Shown here one piece after another: positions 36,011-48,720 of a stretch of 64,000 bases of DNA. The stretch lies in contig NC_090782.1 of NCBI RefSeq assembly GCF_040054535.1, forward strand, positions 17,747,501 through 17,811,500, given 5' to 3'. Positions within the stretch are counted from its first letter, which is position 1; every line of letters starts with the position of its first letter. A program made the translations under genes and the position numbers. This DNA is from Antennarius striatus (taxonomy: Eukaryota; Chordata; Actinopteri; Lophiiformes; Antennariidae). The notes under the pieces are model-generated. The model worked only from the letters and a program-made list of their open reading frames with translations. It was not told the DNA's origin and did not search any database.

Positions 36011-38002
36011 TTAAAATTACGTTTTAGGAATTATATTAAATTACCTGATTAAATAGAGTTGGGGTTTAAAAATCAATTGAACTGTATTTTTTGGGATTAA
36101 TTGAAGGCTGGGTCTTTTTTGACAGGGAGAACAAGAGGACTATTAGAAATTGAAGACTGTACTTGAACTCAACAAGTAATCCAGTGAGGATTATGCATGC
36201 TATTTTCAAGCAGCCAGAAAGGTGGAATATTGATGAATTTAACCCTGGCAAAAAGCAATCAGAGAGCAGAGATGTTCAAGGATCACAAGTCACTAATGGG
36301 ATTTTGTGTAGGTTTTAATCATTTGATCAAAAGTGAAAATAGAATACAGCTGCCATAAATAAAATAGGAGAGAAAAGCTATCGGGGAATTACGGTAAGTG
36401 CATTGCGATAGGTAAAAAAAAAAAAAAAGTTCATGGGGGTAAATATGCCTAGGTTATTTCAATTAAATATAATTCATCTGATGCTACAGCAGTAGCCCCA
36501 TATTTACACAATTCTGATGGAAATAGAAGATGTTGCTTGCAAGGTAGGAGGACAGTTGCCAGCCCCCTACGTTCCAGAATTGGCCTTGACACCAGTACAG
36601 GAAAGTTAGTCACTGAAGAAGGAAGTGTGTCTGAAGCTGAGGAAAGAGTACATTACAGGTGGGGGAAGGGCAACAAATGAGTTAAGACAATCTGTGAGAT
36701 GTAATGGTTCATACCTGCTGGAGCCACCGAATGTTTGACAAGACCCTGTGATCCCTGTGATTAGATCAAACAATTAAAAACACCAGTTTAGCATCAATGT
36801 TCAATGTGATGATAGATGTTTATTCACTGGTTTCAGGATTGACAGGGTAGGGGGGTATGAAGAATACAAAAATGACAGGTTAAAAGCTGATGCTCTCCTT
36901 CTGCGACTCATATTTTTCACATAATTACTGGTTTCAAGACACAGACTCCTCTGGGATTCTCTCAGAATGGGACCGGAGGTGTTAAAGTGAACGAAGAACA
37001 TGAAATTATGAGTGTGTGAAAATACTTTGACTTTCTGAACCTAAGAAATGCAGGTTTCAAGACCATATAAAAGAGCTAAGTCATAAAACAAATGAATGTA
37101 CTGGATGCAGCGATGCAATATGATATTCTCATTAGGGCGAGTACGTGTGTGTGTTTTTCATACACTTATCCTCCTGTGTGTTTGTCATTGAAAATTACTT
37201 CTTCATTCCAGTCCTCTTCCACGCCCATCCTCGGCGATTTCTCTGTCGTCAGTCAGACAATATCGCAAAGCATGAGACATGCTCAGCAGTTGTTAAATGC
37301 CTTTTGAAGCGACTGGAATCTCAATTTGAAGAGGCCAGATTCCATCTGCACACAAACTCCCACGTGTGTGTGTGCAAGATGTACCATGTATATAGAGCTG
37401 AGAAATGCAGCAGGAAAGTCGCCTGTCTCCTACTAGCTATTTTTCAAGTTGCAGAGCTCTGAATTATCTCATACGGTATGTGAATAACTTACCTTATTAC
37501 AGTTGTTGGGTCAGAGAACCAATCATACATTGACCCTGGACAATTTGCCTCGAAGTTACACACATTCTGCACCACAGCTCATCTGAAAGATGGAAAATGG
37601 GTCACTGGTCTGTGAATACAGTATAGAGGCATAAGCAGTTTTCTCCTTACTTTTCAAATTGATGAGAAATCGGCTTGATTACGCCTGTTCTATGATCATG
37701 TTGTGATAAAGGACAGTTGGAACAGAGCCCTGGAGCTCAGTCTATAGTAAGGGGTCGTCTATCCTAGATTGACATCTCCAAAGAGCAAGACCATTATCTT
37801 AGTTGGGGTCAGGCCTGCTCAGTGGAATGTTTTCCAGTTGGTGGAATCTATCTTGTGCAAACTTGAAGGACAGCCAGTGGTTAGACTAACCTACAAATAT
37901 ATCTATCCCTTCTTGTGAGAACCTGTAGCCCTCATTTAAATAATTTAAGCAACCTTTTTCGCATGATTTCAAAAGTTTAATTATTAGTATTATATTTCAA
38001 GC
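36011..38002. other. Intergenic, nothing recognised
   Basis: No supported exon or named repeat. Open frames near 37092-37462 overlap one another in different frames and have no motif. Confidence 0.35.
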
Positions 38003-38010
38003 ATAGTTTC

Positions 38011-38934
38011 TAGGGCTGTCACTTTAACGCGTTAATTAGATTAATGAATTACGCTGCAAAGTAACGCGCTATAAAAATTAATGCAGTTAATCGTGAGTGG
38101 CAAGTAAATGCGCAAGCATTTTAAATTTGGCCCATTGAGGGACCCGTAGGCTGCAGTGACGTCACTTCCTACCTGCGCCACTAGTCAAAAGCAGGGTGAC
38201 TGACAACAGAGATGGACGCGACACAGGAGAGCGAGGCAAGCCCACTCGGACCTTTGGGCGGAAAGTTTATTTCTAAAAAGAACAAAGACAGGACTATCAA
38301 CAAAAAGGAGGACGAGCAGCAGAGAAGGAGAGCCTCCTCCTGCTGTCTTCAGACCAGGAGGACCAGGAGCCTCTAGCCGCTACAAAGCTGAGCCGTGCGT
38401 TAGAATGCATGAGTGTCCACTGGAGTGGTGCGCTGTCCTCTCTTGCACGCAAATACCTGGATACCCCTGGCACGTCTGTGCCATGTGAGACTCTTTCCAC
38501 TCACAGGTAACATCATTCAAAAGAAGAGGGCAGCCTTACACTCAGACAATGGAAACAAGCTTGTTTGTCTGAGCAACTCGCTCAAGGACGCATAGAGTTG
38601 TCTGTTGTCAGTTATTTATTTTATTTAACTCTATTTGTATTGCATTTTTGAGAAATGCACCTGGCCCAATTAGTTTGCTGATGTGCTTGGCCTTTTTTCT
38701 TTTGAATGTCATTTATAAAGCACACTTAACCAATAAAAATGTGGATTTCAAATCTTCTCTTCTTGGTGTTTTCTATTGATTAGTCATGCACTGCAATTTT
38801 GTAAAGTCCTAGAATTCAAATTCTTTATGTGGGGGCCTTTAGCAGGTATGAGAGTAAAATGTGATTAATTAGATTAATTAATTACAAATCCTGTAATTAA
38901 TTAGATTAATTTTTTTTATCGCCTGACAGTACTA
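38011..38934 (+). mobile_element. hAT-type DNA transposon, internally deleted
   Basis: The ends are TAGGGCTGTCAC and, reverse-complemented, TAGTACTGTCAG, followed by similar AT-rich subterminal sequence (TTAATTAGATTAAT). An 8-bp target duplication, ATAGTTTC at 38003-38010 and ATAGTCTC at 38935-38942 with one mismatch, fits the hAT superfamily. Two ends of a transposase remain inside with the middle missing. Confidence 0.85.
38212..38595 (+). pseudogene. hAT transposase remnant (N- and C-terminal pieces)
   Basis: From ATG 38212 the frame reads MDATQESEASPLGPLGGKF and a Lys/Arg-rich stretch, then hits a stop near 38374. After a frame change, 38430-38595 reads LHANTWIPLARLCHVRLFPL and then TGNIIQKKRAALHSDNGNKL with LVCLSNSLKDA. 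This is the characteristic hAT C-terminal dimerisation region. The catalytic core is absent and frames are broken, so it is inactive. Confidence 0.75.
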
Positions 38935-38942
38935 ATAGTCTC

Positions 38943-41900
38943 CTGTTTCTTGCTCCTGTCGGGGAAACACAAGATTTTTAAGGATATAAAAGCCATACCT
39001 GGCCCCTGGTTTTTGCAGGTTGTCCACACTCCTCTGCTACTATATTTATTTAGCAAATATTACTTTTAAATACAGTATTAGTGAAATCAGGATCTATTTT
39101 TTTAGATCCTCATTTCTTTGCTCTCAAAAACAGTGTTTTACACCTCCAGGCATGACCATCGTGATAATAGCTACAACTCCGGCAGGAATTGACAAAACGA
39201 CCACAAAACGACTTTTGTTTAATGTCCAAGAAGTTGTTACAAAAAACCCAACTTGCTGTCAGAATTTAACATGTGTGGGAGGACTGGTTGGACAACTTAC
39301 ATTAATTTTTTTCTTGAGAAACACCTTGCAGCTGCTCACTGAAACCTAAGCATCCTCATCTCAATATGCCCAAACTCAGAGCCAGTCACTACTTCTTTGA
39401 AATACCTATACTTCTACACCCCTAATATGATGAGTACCTACTTATACACAAAACTTTGTTGCTGATTTGAGTAAAAAGCCCCCAAAATTGGGTTAAATCT
39501 ACATACATCATGCAAAAAACAGATTGCCAGCTGCCTGATGAGGCCCAGCATGCAGGGCTATCTACAAAAGGCCGGCCTGTTTGGCTGGCAGTTACTGTGA
39601 GAGACTGATTTCTGTCCATAGATTATTAACAGCAAGGCAACATTTAAGATGCAGCTTTAGAGAGCTGGCAGTATTTTCTTTTTAAAGATTAGTCATAATT
39701 TAGACATGGTTGTCCTTCAGACTGGTTAGACTAGAGAAAAAAATGACAGTAGAGCACAGCTTCCATCTGGTGGACAGATAATGCAAGTACAAATCAAACC
39801 TTCATGAGTATCTTATTTTTATAGATGATACACAGTGGTGGTGGAAAATAAGACTGAACGGCTAAGACAATGCTTACAAAATGCTTACAAAAAACAAAGA
39901 AACCACTTAATTAAATACCTGTCAGATGAGACTAACTTCCATTCCATAGATAAAATTTAACATAAGGACATCCCTCCAAAATATTTTCTGTCCATACATG
40001 TATAATGGTGGTGGTTATGGTATAGTAGTTGTTTATATTCCATATAGTTTCCATTCTTTGTGATTTGATGTGTTCATTTTTAAAAACAATTTTCCCTAAA
40101 ATTTTATTTTACTTTTAAGCAAGTGTCCTGGATTGATCGTTTTGCTAGACATGCCAACCTCTCATCATAAACCCATCCTCTCATTATTTTATATGCTGTA
40201 CATCTTCAATATTACATGTAATCACCTGAAACAGTGACAGTTCCATGTTTGAGTTTTTGTAAAGGCAAATATTATCTGTACAAAATGTACAACATTGAGC
40301 CAGACCATTTATGTCTGTGGTAGGATTGTGATTTTCTTTGAGAAAATTCTATTATTACTAAAACAGCAGCAGTCCAAATGATCTTGAAATTGAGGTTGTT
40401 GTAGAGGCAACTCAGATCACAGCAGTCACCGAGATTAGCAAGAAAAAACACATCGCTCTGCAGGCTAGACTATTTCTCAATCATGCTGTGTGATGGGTTT
40501 CTTTTTAGAGGTCACTTTTGGATGATGGAATTCATTTAGAAAATGTGAAGACTGTTTCATTATTGCTGATCATTACAACTAGCACTAATCATAACCATCT
40601 CAGCAGGATGAAATCACATCCTTGGGTAGGATCCATGCAAAATGAGACAAAAAACATTGATGATGGATGATGTATTCAGAATTTTTAGGTCAGTAAAAGT
40701 AGCAATGCCACAGGGTGAAAACAATCTGAAAGTCATGCACTGAAACTTTCATTTGACTCATACAAGAAAAATGCATCAAAAATTTTTTATAGCACCAAAT
40801 GTCAAGTACTCTCTATACAGATGAGTTCATTTCAGATTGATCTTAAATTACTGGTTTACACTGAAATATTAATCTATGTGTATATTGTCATTGAGACAGC
40901 TGCTAACGATTGAGCAGCCAGAATTTGCATCATCCAGTCAAAACTGTGCAAAATGGTGAAGTAACCACTAAAGAGTGTAAAAAAAGAAAAGAAAAAAAGA
41001 ATCAAACAATTCTAATCTACAGTGGGACGACTGGGAATTTCAGAAAAGTTGTGCTGTAGGAAACAGTTGAATCTCTAATGGTATGAGATTATGAGATATA
41101 TTAGGGTATTTTTAAGAGGGGAACATCATAAATTCCTCTGGTGCAGTACAAGAATATTTTAGTCTTTAGAGAGAAAGCTAATTGCAGTGAGCCCAGATGC
41201 AAGAGCCTTTTCCCACCCCTCCTTACGTAGTAACTGCACCCAAAATCTCATTGGATTTAAACATTTGAGATTTCTAGATTCTTATAAGAGTTTAGATTTT
41301 TTTTTTTAGCATTGATCTCTGACTTATTTTTACTCTGCATAAAAAGAGAATTTAAAGTACATGCACAGTATTCAGGGTACTTCTCTTTGTTTGCTAAAAC
41401 AGGAATTTAATGTGAACAAATCCTAACTCCCCTGAATTGTAGGCCGAAAAATCAAAGGTGGAAAATCTGTACACTGTTGTAAGGACAGGGACTTCATGCC
41501 TGGAGAGAAAGGCGAGGCATACTAACTCTAAAGTTCAGCCTGCTCTTATCACATCTCATCAGCCTGTTAACTCACTGGTCCATAAACTGTATCCAGTGTG
41601 ATATGCCGTCATCACATCACACCCCTAATTTTCTTGAACACCATCTTACAGTTGAACAAGCATGCTTTGCAAGGCACAACCGGAGTGCGATGGTGAATTG
41701 GGCACCGGGGGACACCTCCAACTCTTACCGCTTATTAAAGCGCAATACACTTTAAGAACTTCAGCATGCCAATCCAAGCAGAGACGAAGTTTCTTTGGCA
41801 CATTTCACCCTATTCCACACTCACACATTGACTTCCATCCAAACTGAATGTAATTTGACAAGTTAAATCGTGTGTTCATCTTTCATGTAGGCTACTTTGT

Positions 41901-42498
41901 GCTAATGTGCGCTTCTTACTAATGTGTGTTTCTGTGTTTGGAAAAAATATTTAAGTGGATTACTCCATGTGGAAAACAATGTTGTGTTTGGATAATTAGG
42001 ATGTGTCTGCCTGCCTGTCTTACTGTATGTCTACAAGAACACACAGAATGCAAAACGACCCCCTTTTCCTGCCTTTATCTCCCTCCGGGGTGAGCAGATC
42101 AAGCCAGGCTGCCTCGCTCTCAAGGTTCAGACTGGTTAACAAGCAGCAAAATAAGTGCTAGCCAGTTAAACTGTATGTAACTTTTTAGTTTGTGCTAATA
42201 GTGTGACCTTTATTGATTTCTTGTCTCTGCCTTCAGCACAGTGAAACACTAATGGCATTGGTCAATAAAAAACCATGAAGTGGAAGTTCTCAATATCCAT
42301 CCCTTTGAGGGCCACATCCCTAAAAATAGCACCTCAACCTCCCTGTTAGTCCCAGGAGTCAGTCTTATGACAGTTCAGATCTTTTACTCAGTTGCACGAC
42401 ATCCCTGTCTGAAGCAAGATGGCTGACACTCTGAGCCACGGGCCAAACATCATCTGACACATCTGCTCTGACTTCTCTCTCTGGGCCAACTCCCATTC

Positions 42499-42500
<2 letters not shown>
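38943..42500. other. Intergenic, nothing recognised
   Basis: A 3.5 kb stretch with no supported exon on either strand and no clear transposon ends. Confidence 0.35.
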
Positions 42501-42533
<33 letters not shown>

Positions 42534-42538
42534 GGGGG
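42501..42538. repeat. (GT)n followed by a G run
   Basis: Fifteen GT units run directly into eight G residues. Confidence 0.92.
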
Positions 42539-42539
42539 C

Positions 42540-43513
42540 ACATCCAGCGAGTTCCCCACCTCATCGAATCAATACATTCATAACAAGATGAACAAAGCAT
42601 GAAAAAGTACTGTGACTAATCGAAAACAAACAGCAGGTTCAACAACTGCATCTTGAATGGCACTCTGGGTCCCACTGCTTCACAGAATTACATTCACTTC
42701 TCAAAAGAAAGAGTTCACAATGTAAAAAAAGAAGTGTTTGTAGCTACCGCCCACTGTTTATTGACATATGGACGGTCAATGTGCAGCGCTGCCTGTTGGT
42801 ATCGTTCCCTCAACATTTGCACTTATTGAGCTTTGCAGAATATTACAAGCGGAGTTCAATACAGCTGAAATTATCCCCACTTCCCACCAAGGCAAAACAT
42901 CTACAGTACTCAGAAACTCTTGTCTCTCTCCAAGCTTCTCAACCCTGAACATTGTTGACTCATGTGTTTCTACCGTGTATCAAGGCCCTTTTGGGTGTTA
43001 GTCTTTGCTTGATTTTTTTCAGGTATACTGCTGAATTCAGAGCGACAGAGGCAGCTGAAGGCGTCTCTCTCTCACTCGGTGATGCAGGTATTTGTTAAGT
43101 CAAAGTTCGGGGAGGGGATCCCTGTGGTGCTGCTTCTCCACAGTAAGAGAAGCAGCAGCCAGCGGCAGTATTGATTCACCTCGCAGCCCTGAGCCTGCTG
43201 TCACAGACTGTATATATCACTTTATTTAATCCACCGTTAAATAGACTATAATTAAGAATCTGTCCAGTTGAGGTGTTGAAGTTAACGAGTGGTTTGTGGC
43301 TAGTTTCAAGCCAAACGACACCGCCTGTTCTGCATTATTCCACTTTCCCTTAACGCTAAATGAGACTTTTTTTTTTAATGATGGATGTGGATTTGAGTGC
43401 TATTGAGAATGTCTGCACAGGAGACAAATGAAAATATAAGTCCTTTTGCTATTTTTACTTACAGTAAGTCTCCCATGTGTGGTTTTTTACCTGCAGTCCC
43501 TTTAAGTCCAAGT
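42540..43513. other. Intergenic, nothing recognised
   Basis: No named feature. The interval 43020-43200 is more GC-rich and exon-like in composition, but no frame or splice pair supports an exon. Confidence 0.3.
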
Positions 43514-43514
43514 A

Positions 43515-43664
43515 CAGTATTTGCCGCACTATAAGGCACACCTAGGAGTCTTTAATTTTCTCAAAAACCTACAGTGCACTTTATAATCAGTGCGCCTTAT
43601 ATATGAAAAAAGTTTTAAAATAGGTCATTCATTGAAAGTGCGCCTTATACTGCAGGAAATACTG
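43515..43664. mobile_element. 150-bp MITE with TA target duplication
   Basis: The left end CAGTATTTGCCGCACTATAA and the right end, reverse-complemented, CAGTATTTCCTGCAGTATAA form terminal inverted repeats. TA flanks both (43513-43514 and 43665-43666). There is no coding capacity, and it recalls Tc1/mariner-type MITEs found in many fish. Confidence 0.85.
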
Positions 43665-43666
43665 TA

Positions 43667-44967
43667 ATGACAGCAGGTCGTTGGAACAAGAAGGTAATAG
43701 CGTATCTTCACTGTGAGTGAGACGAGGCTCTGGGGCATGGTGGGTGGAGTGGTGGTGGGGGGATGAAATGATGAAAGAAAAGGCAAAATCAGGATCAGAT
43801 TAACAGCTTTCTAAAAATTCTTACATGAATCTAAAAAGGAGTCATATGTGTCGCCACTAGGTATAAGGAGAGAAATGATGACCACTGGATGAAGGGGCCA
43901 GGCCTGAAGCAGCTGACAGGTGTGTCCGATGAGTCAGTTGTTCACAGGTAAGCAGTGATAGGTATCAGTGGATCAGAGGGAGGTGGGAGCGAGCAGGAGA
44001 GTCACGCCCTGGAGTCACACAAACACCAGCAGTAGGGAGGAGAGGAGAATCTGCTGATCTTAACTTTTTGTACATTTTGTTCTGCGTACTGAACTGAGTC
44101 CAAGTCGAGTCACGTGCTTTGGGAGTGTTTTGATTGTGAAAATGTGCTCTTTTCTCCAAACTGGTTTAGAATATTATATCTTTTCCAACCACTGCAGTAA
44201 CTTTGCCAATTTTTTAATCAATACTATAGTCCTTTTGCTCATATGTGACTAGAATGTGTTTGGTTTGTAGGGGAAAGGGGATTAATACAAATTACATGGA
44301 TCGTGATCTGTACAATCCTGATTTAGACCACTTTATTATGTGGTTTTAAATCAAATTCACTGATTCCTTATGTTGTGGTATCAGTGTGGACAGTCAAGAT
44401 CAGAACTCATGGTCTGTCTCCCACTGAGCATGCTCACACCACTGTCTGATCAACGATGGATGTAAACTCAACAAATAAATAGTTCAATGTTTTAATCAAC
44501 TCCTTCATTTTTAATTCAAGGAATAAATGCTTATGTGAATATTTTAGTAAATTTCATAATGAATTGACATAAAAATAATATCTTCTGTTATTCACCGGTA
44601 TGCTTGTAAGTAAATGTAAATGTGAGGTTGTGGTTCAACTCTGTTCATTTTGATGTCACACCAAACAGATCAGATGTGAGAGAAAGAAAGAAAAAAGGAA
44701 CCATTTCATTTTTAAATGCAGTGTGAATATAGCTGTTATGACAGTCAGCACAACCCCGCAAATATAGTGCTGCTACAAAATAAAATAAAAATGAATGAAA
44801 AAAAACCAAACAACTTCCATTGAGGGCGTGATTTATATTCTCTTTGCTTATACCAATACTGGTTCACGTAGCATCACTTTGAAAAGTGCCTCTTACGTTT
44901 TGACACGTTGCAGAGAGGAAACATAGGTGTAAATAATAAATAACAAAGTAAGTTAAATATGGCTGTC
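43667..44967. other. Intergenic, nothing recognised
   Basis: No gene or identifiable repeat on either strand. Confidence 0.35.
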
Positions 44968-45195
44968 ATGGGGTGGCGCAGTGGGCGGCGCTTTCGCCTC
45001 ACAGCTAGAAGGTTCAGGGGTCAAATCCTTTCTGAGTTTCTGGGTTCTCTTCTGACTTCCTCCCACCGCCAACAACACGCAGTCCAGGTGGATTGGCCAT
45101 TCCAATCAACGTGAGCGTGTGTGACTGTTTGTCTTTCGTGTGGCTCCATGGTGCACTGGCGTCACGCTCGGAGTGTCCCCTCGTCTCCTGCCCGT
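44968..45195 (+). mobile_element. Fish SINE-like repeat
   Basis: Starts GGGTGGCGCAGTGGGCGGCG with CTTTCGCCTCACAGC and GTTCAGGGGTCAAATCC, a tRNA-like head, and continues with the related body (CTTCCTCCCACCGCC, GTGAGCGTGTGTGACTG). Same family as 48395-48720, ending about 460 bp before the celf5 start codon. Confidence 0.7.
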
Positions 45196-45460
45196 AAGTC
45201 AAGAAGGAGCCATTTTTAATGATTTCACCTGTAATATTCCTGACATTACAAGTAGAAATTCTTCTGAGAATATTTTCTATAGTTATGCTACTTTATTAGT
45301 CTATGACTATTAAGGATTTACAATAATTTTTTTAAGAACAGTGTTTCACAAACAGTCTCCCCCTCCGCCTCCACTGGTCGTTATTTGGCCTCACACAGTG
45401 CCATCAGTGCCACTAGGTGTCGCTGCTGAGCCTCTAAAATGGTTCGCTTATCCCTTCACT

Positions 45461-45653
45461 AGACCCCCCCCCCACACACACACACACGCTTCCTTGGTGC
45501 TGTGTGCGTGTGTGTTGTGTGTCGGATAGAAAAAGTCAGCCTGGTTTCCAGCTGAGTGCTTGCTCTCTCACAGTGTGTGTGTGTGCGTGTGTGTATGTGT
45601 GTGTGATAGTGTGTGTGTGTTGTCATTATTATCCACTCTGCTCCAAGCTCAGA
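45461..45653 (+). promoter_or_regulatory. celf5: celf5 5' flank / leader with C-run, CA and GT tracts
   Basis: Between the SINE and the ATG lie a C-run plus CA repeat (45463-45487) and, at about 45573-45621, an imperfect GT-rich tract (TGTGTGTGTGTGCGTGTGTG and onward). The last GT tract ends about 30 bases before the ATG, so it is probably in the transcribed leader. No in-frame upstream ATG precedes the start. Confidence 0.5.
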
Positions 45654-46014
45654 ATGGCCAGATTCACTCAGACTGAAACAAGAAGGCAGCACCATCCTCA
45701 GCAGCCTCAGCCCGCTCACTCCAGCCTGGTTTTCACCGGACCGGGATCCCTGCCACCGACCCAACAACCACTACTATTTATCCCACATCAGCACCAGTAC
45801 CCTCAGATCACATTCCCGAAACCCATGAACGGGTCAGAACCCATTTCAATTCATCCGGAGAGTGGCAACATGAAAGACCAAGATGCCATTAAGCTGTTTA
45901 TCGGGCAGATACCGCGGAACTTGGAAGAAAAAGACTTGAAACCGCTGTTTGAACAGTTTGGGAAAATCCACGAACTGACAGTTCTAAAGGACCGATATAC
46001 CGGCATGCACAAAG
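45654..46014 (+). CDS. celf5: celf5 exon 1 (N-terminus and first part of RRM1)
   Basis: Encodes 120 residues plus one base. CELF/Bruno-like proteins bind U/G-rich RNA and control alternative splicing, mRNA stability and translation; CELF5 is mainly neural. The start [12 protein letters not shown] resembles the CELF5 N-terminus, unlike CELF3, CELF4 or CELF6, and this fixes the ATG at 45654. A Pro/Gln/His-rich linker follows. RRM1 then starts at [19 protein letters not shown] (about 77-95; RNP2 is LFIGQI) and continues through [20 protein letters not shown]. The donor AAAG/GTAACG splits a Gly codon. The upstream frame is open without a Met back to about 45504. Confidence 0.92.
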
Positions 46015-47056
46015 GTAACGTGTCCCTTCCCGAATGGACCGAGCGTGTCTTAATATTTGCTTGTTATTATTTGTACTTTTTTAAAACTAATTGATATTTG
46101 AATGGAAACAAAAACATGCTTCTGTCACTTTTTTTTTTTTAATTTTTAATTTTTTTTTTTAGAAAAAACAAAAACAAAAACAGTCCTAGCCTATTCCAGA
46201 TATCAGTTTCTTATTCTAAACAATTCATAAAATCATAATGCGCATCTATGCCTGCAGTCCGACACGTTTTCATCTAACATTCATGATGTTTGCCATTTTG
46301 TCTCAGTTCCTATTTTTTTTCCACAGCCTAGTATTTTTAGACCAGATGGTTATCTCATAAATTTAAGTGGACAGACAAAACAAAAGGGTAGATTAGTGTT
46401 ACAGATATTATACGTATACTTGTAGTATCACGATGGTTTTGTTCATGTCGTGTATCTCATTGGAATTAAACAGCATTTTCAAAAGGCGCTCTTAAAAGTG
46501 GGGCAGAGGCGCTTGGAACGATGCATTTTTTAAGAGCCCACCTCTCCCAGCCGTTTGCAGGAGGGGCTGCATCTTTTATTCATCCATAGGTTTTCTTCAA
46601 CATCTCCCCCATGTGTGTGGAAGCGGCTGGGTGCAAAAAGTCGACCCAGGGATTTGAGTTCAGTATCGCAATATCTCCAAAAATGTCTCAGGACAGGCGT
46701 GAGATGACGGAGTGGGCAGTGATGCCTCGCTGCTGGTGCTGAAATGGAAGGGTGATGGGGAGGCAGGGGGTGTAAATACAGGCAGCTCACTACACACACA
46801 GCGACAACTTCCACGTTCCGGGAGGAAGCTGCTCATCAACGATGCGTAGTGTACATCACTGGCAAATCATAGCAAAACACGCGATCCACTCCGTCCACGC
46901 AGTTAAGATACTATGATCATTTTCATTCGTATTCGCATGCAGCCGGGTTTTATATTCTATATACAATATGTATTTACATACATACATATCACGATATGTG
47001 TATGTATGTGTATATGTCTATGTGTATGTGTATATAAATAAATATACAGTATATTA

Positions 47057-47059
<3 letters not shown>

Positions 47060-47144
<85 letters not shown>
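47060..47144. repeat. (CA)n microsatellite
   Basis: About 85 bp of uninterrupted CA in celf5 intron 1, preceded by a TATGTG-rich low-complexity stretch from about 46965. Confidence 0.97.
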
Positions 47145-47146
<2 letters not shown>

Positions 47147-47918
47147 GACAACAGTGGTTATAATGACAACAGTGACAATTACATGCATGACTGGCCAATA
47201 AAGTCTTAGAATCTTTGTAATCTCAAAATATGAGGTCAATATGTACACATATTTATTTACTATTATGTATTTATGATCCAATCGGAAAAAAACAAAACAA
47301 AAAACGTGACTTACTTGATTATTTTGCTTAACATTTATGACTTTATATGTTGCTTTCTTCTCTGAGTTTGTAAAAATGCAAGTAGGTGCTACAGACCAAA
47401 ACAGTTTGTCACAGTATGAGTGCCGTAAAAGGCCTGTTTACCGTCCCTTTGGATTCCTCATCTTGTATTCCTGCACTGAGGATTTTGATATGAGCAGGAT
47501 ATTAGTACAGGAGATAAGCCTTTTATTGCAGTGACATTTAGAAAAGACAAATGACAATCTGTGACAATAATGTAAATGCCATGAGCAAATGTTGAAAATG
47601 GTATCTTGTCTTCAGTGACATACAGAATCACCATCAGAAGTCATCTGAAGGCCTTATATTGAAGCCGTATCAAAAATAGAATGACTTTTTTGCCCTGGAC
47701 TACTACATTTTTTAATACGGATAAAGGGTGTTGCTTGACCTATTTTATTGGGGCTTGTGCCTCAGTATTGATCTCTTGCCTTCCAGTAAAATCACAGTGA
47801 AGTTGTAACAACCACATAAAATTGGCCTCAACTTTATGTGCATTCCATTTAGGTCAATAACAAGGGGAAGGAAAATGGGGTAAATGGGGTTGTTTTCAGC
47901 CCAAATAAATGTCCTTTC

Positions 47919-48090
47919 GGCTTATCCCGTTAGGGGTCACCACAGTATGATGAACACTCATATTTGTTTGGAAAAGTTTTTAATGCCGCATGCCCTTTCT
48001 ACCGCAACTCACTGCATTTATCCGGGCTTGGTACCAGCCTACAATTGACACGTGCTTGTGCCCCCAAAGGGCTGCAGAAGCCGGGAATTG
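47919..48090 (+). mobile_element. RTE-associated fish repeat fragment
   Basis: Contains GTTAGGGGTCACCACAG, ATGCCGCATGCCCTTTCTAC and CATTTATCCGGGCTTGG. The same modules occur at 6355-6700, so this is another old copy of the LINE-3'-end-linked repeat. Confidence 0.55.
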
Positions 48091-48394
48091 AACCAGTAGC
48101 AACATACATGTGAAACTGAGCATCATGCCCTGATGTTTAATACAGTAGCGACAGTGGAACAAGTGACGTTAATGTGCATTGCACATTTTGAAACAAGTTG
48201 CATGCATTTGACAAAAAAGATCCTGATTTCACTAGTGGGGTGCTGCCTTACTGGAGCGTAGCATCAACCGTTCTATAAATGCACATCATGGGATTTGTTG
48301 TATGGTTTTATTGAAAGATGATGACATTGCAGCTAAAGTTTATATGACAGTGTGGTATCAAAAAAGAAGAGAAACCGAGGAAGCTCCCATGATC

Positions 48395-48720
48395 AAAAGG
48401 AGGCATGGTGGCCTAGAGTTAGTTAGAGCTGCTTCCTCACAACAGGAGATTTTTGGGCTTACAATGCAGACCTGGGGCCCTTCTGTATTAAGGTTGAATG
48501 GTCCTCCCCATGTCTCTGCAGGCTCCCTCTAGGTGCTCTGGCTTCCTCCTATAGTCTAAAATTACCCATACGAGTGAATGTGTTTGTGAATGTTTGTAAG
48601 TCTCTGTATGTCAACCCTGTGATGAACCTGCAACGTTCCCAGGTGGCAACCCACCTCTTGCCTGGTATCAGCTGCGATGGGCTCCAAGCCCCCCATGATC
48701 CTGCAAAAGATTAACAGTTA
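48395..48720 (+). mobile_element. Fish SINE-like repeat, near full length
   Basis: Starts GGAGGCATGGTGGCC and passes through GCTTCCTCACAACAGGAG, CTCCCCATGTCTCTGCAGG, GTGAATGTGTTTGTGAATG and ATCAGCTGCGATGGGCTCC. This is the full order of blocks of the dispersed family represented elsewhere only by pieces. Moderately diverged. Confidence 0.7.

Noticed and set aside
43020..43200. Possible non-coding first exon upstream of celf5
   Set aside because: Only a GC-richer composition supports it. No donor in a transcript context could be argued.
45504..45653. In-frame N-terminal extension of celf5 (Cys-Val rich)
   Set aside because: It translates the GT-rich leader and has no ATG. The conserved CELF5-like N-terminus begins at the ATG at 45654.
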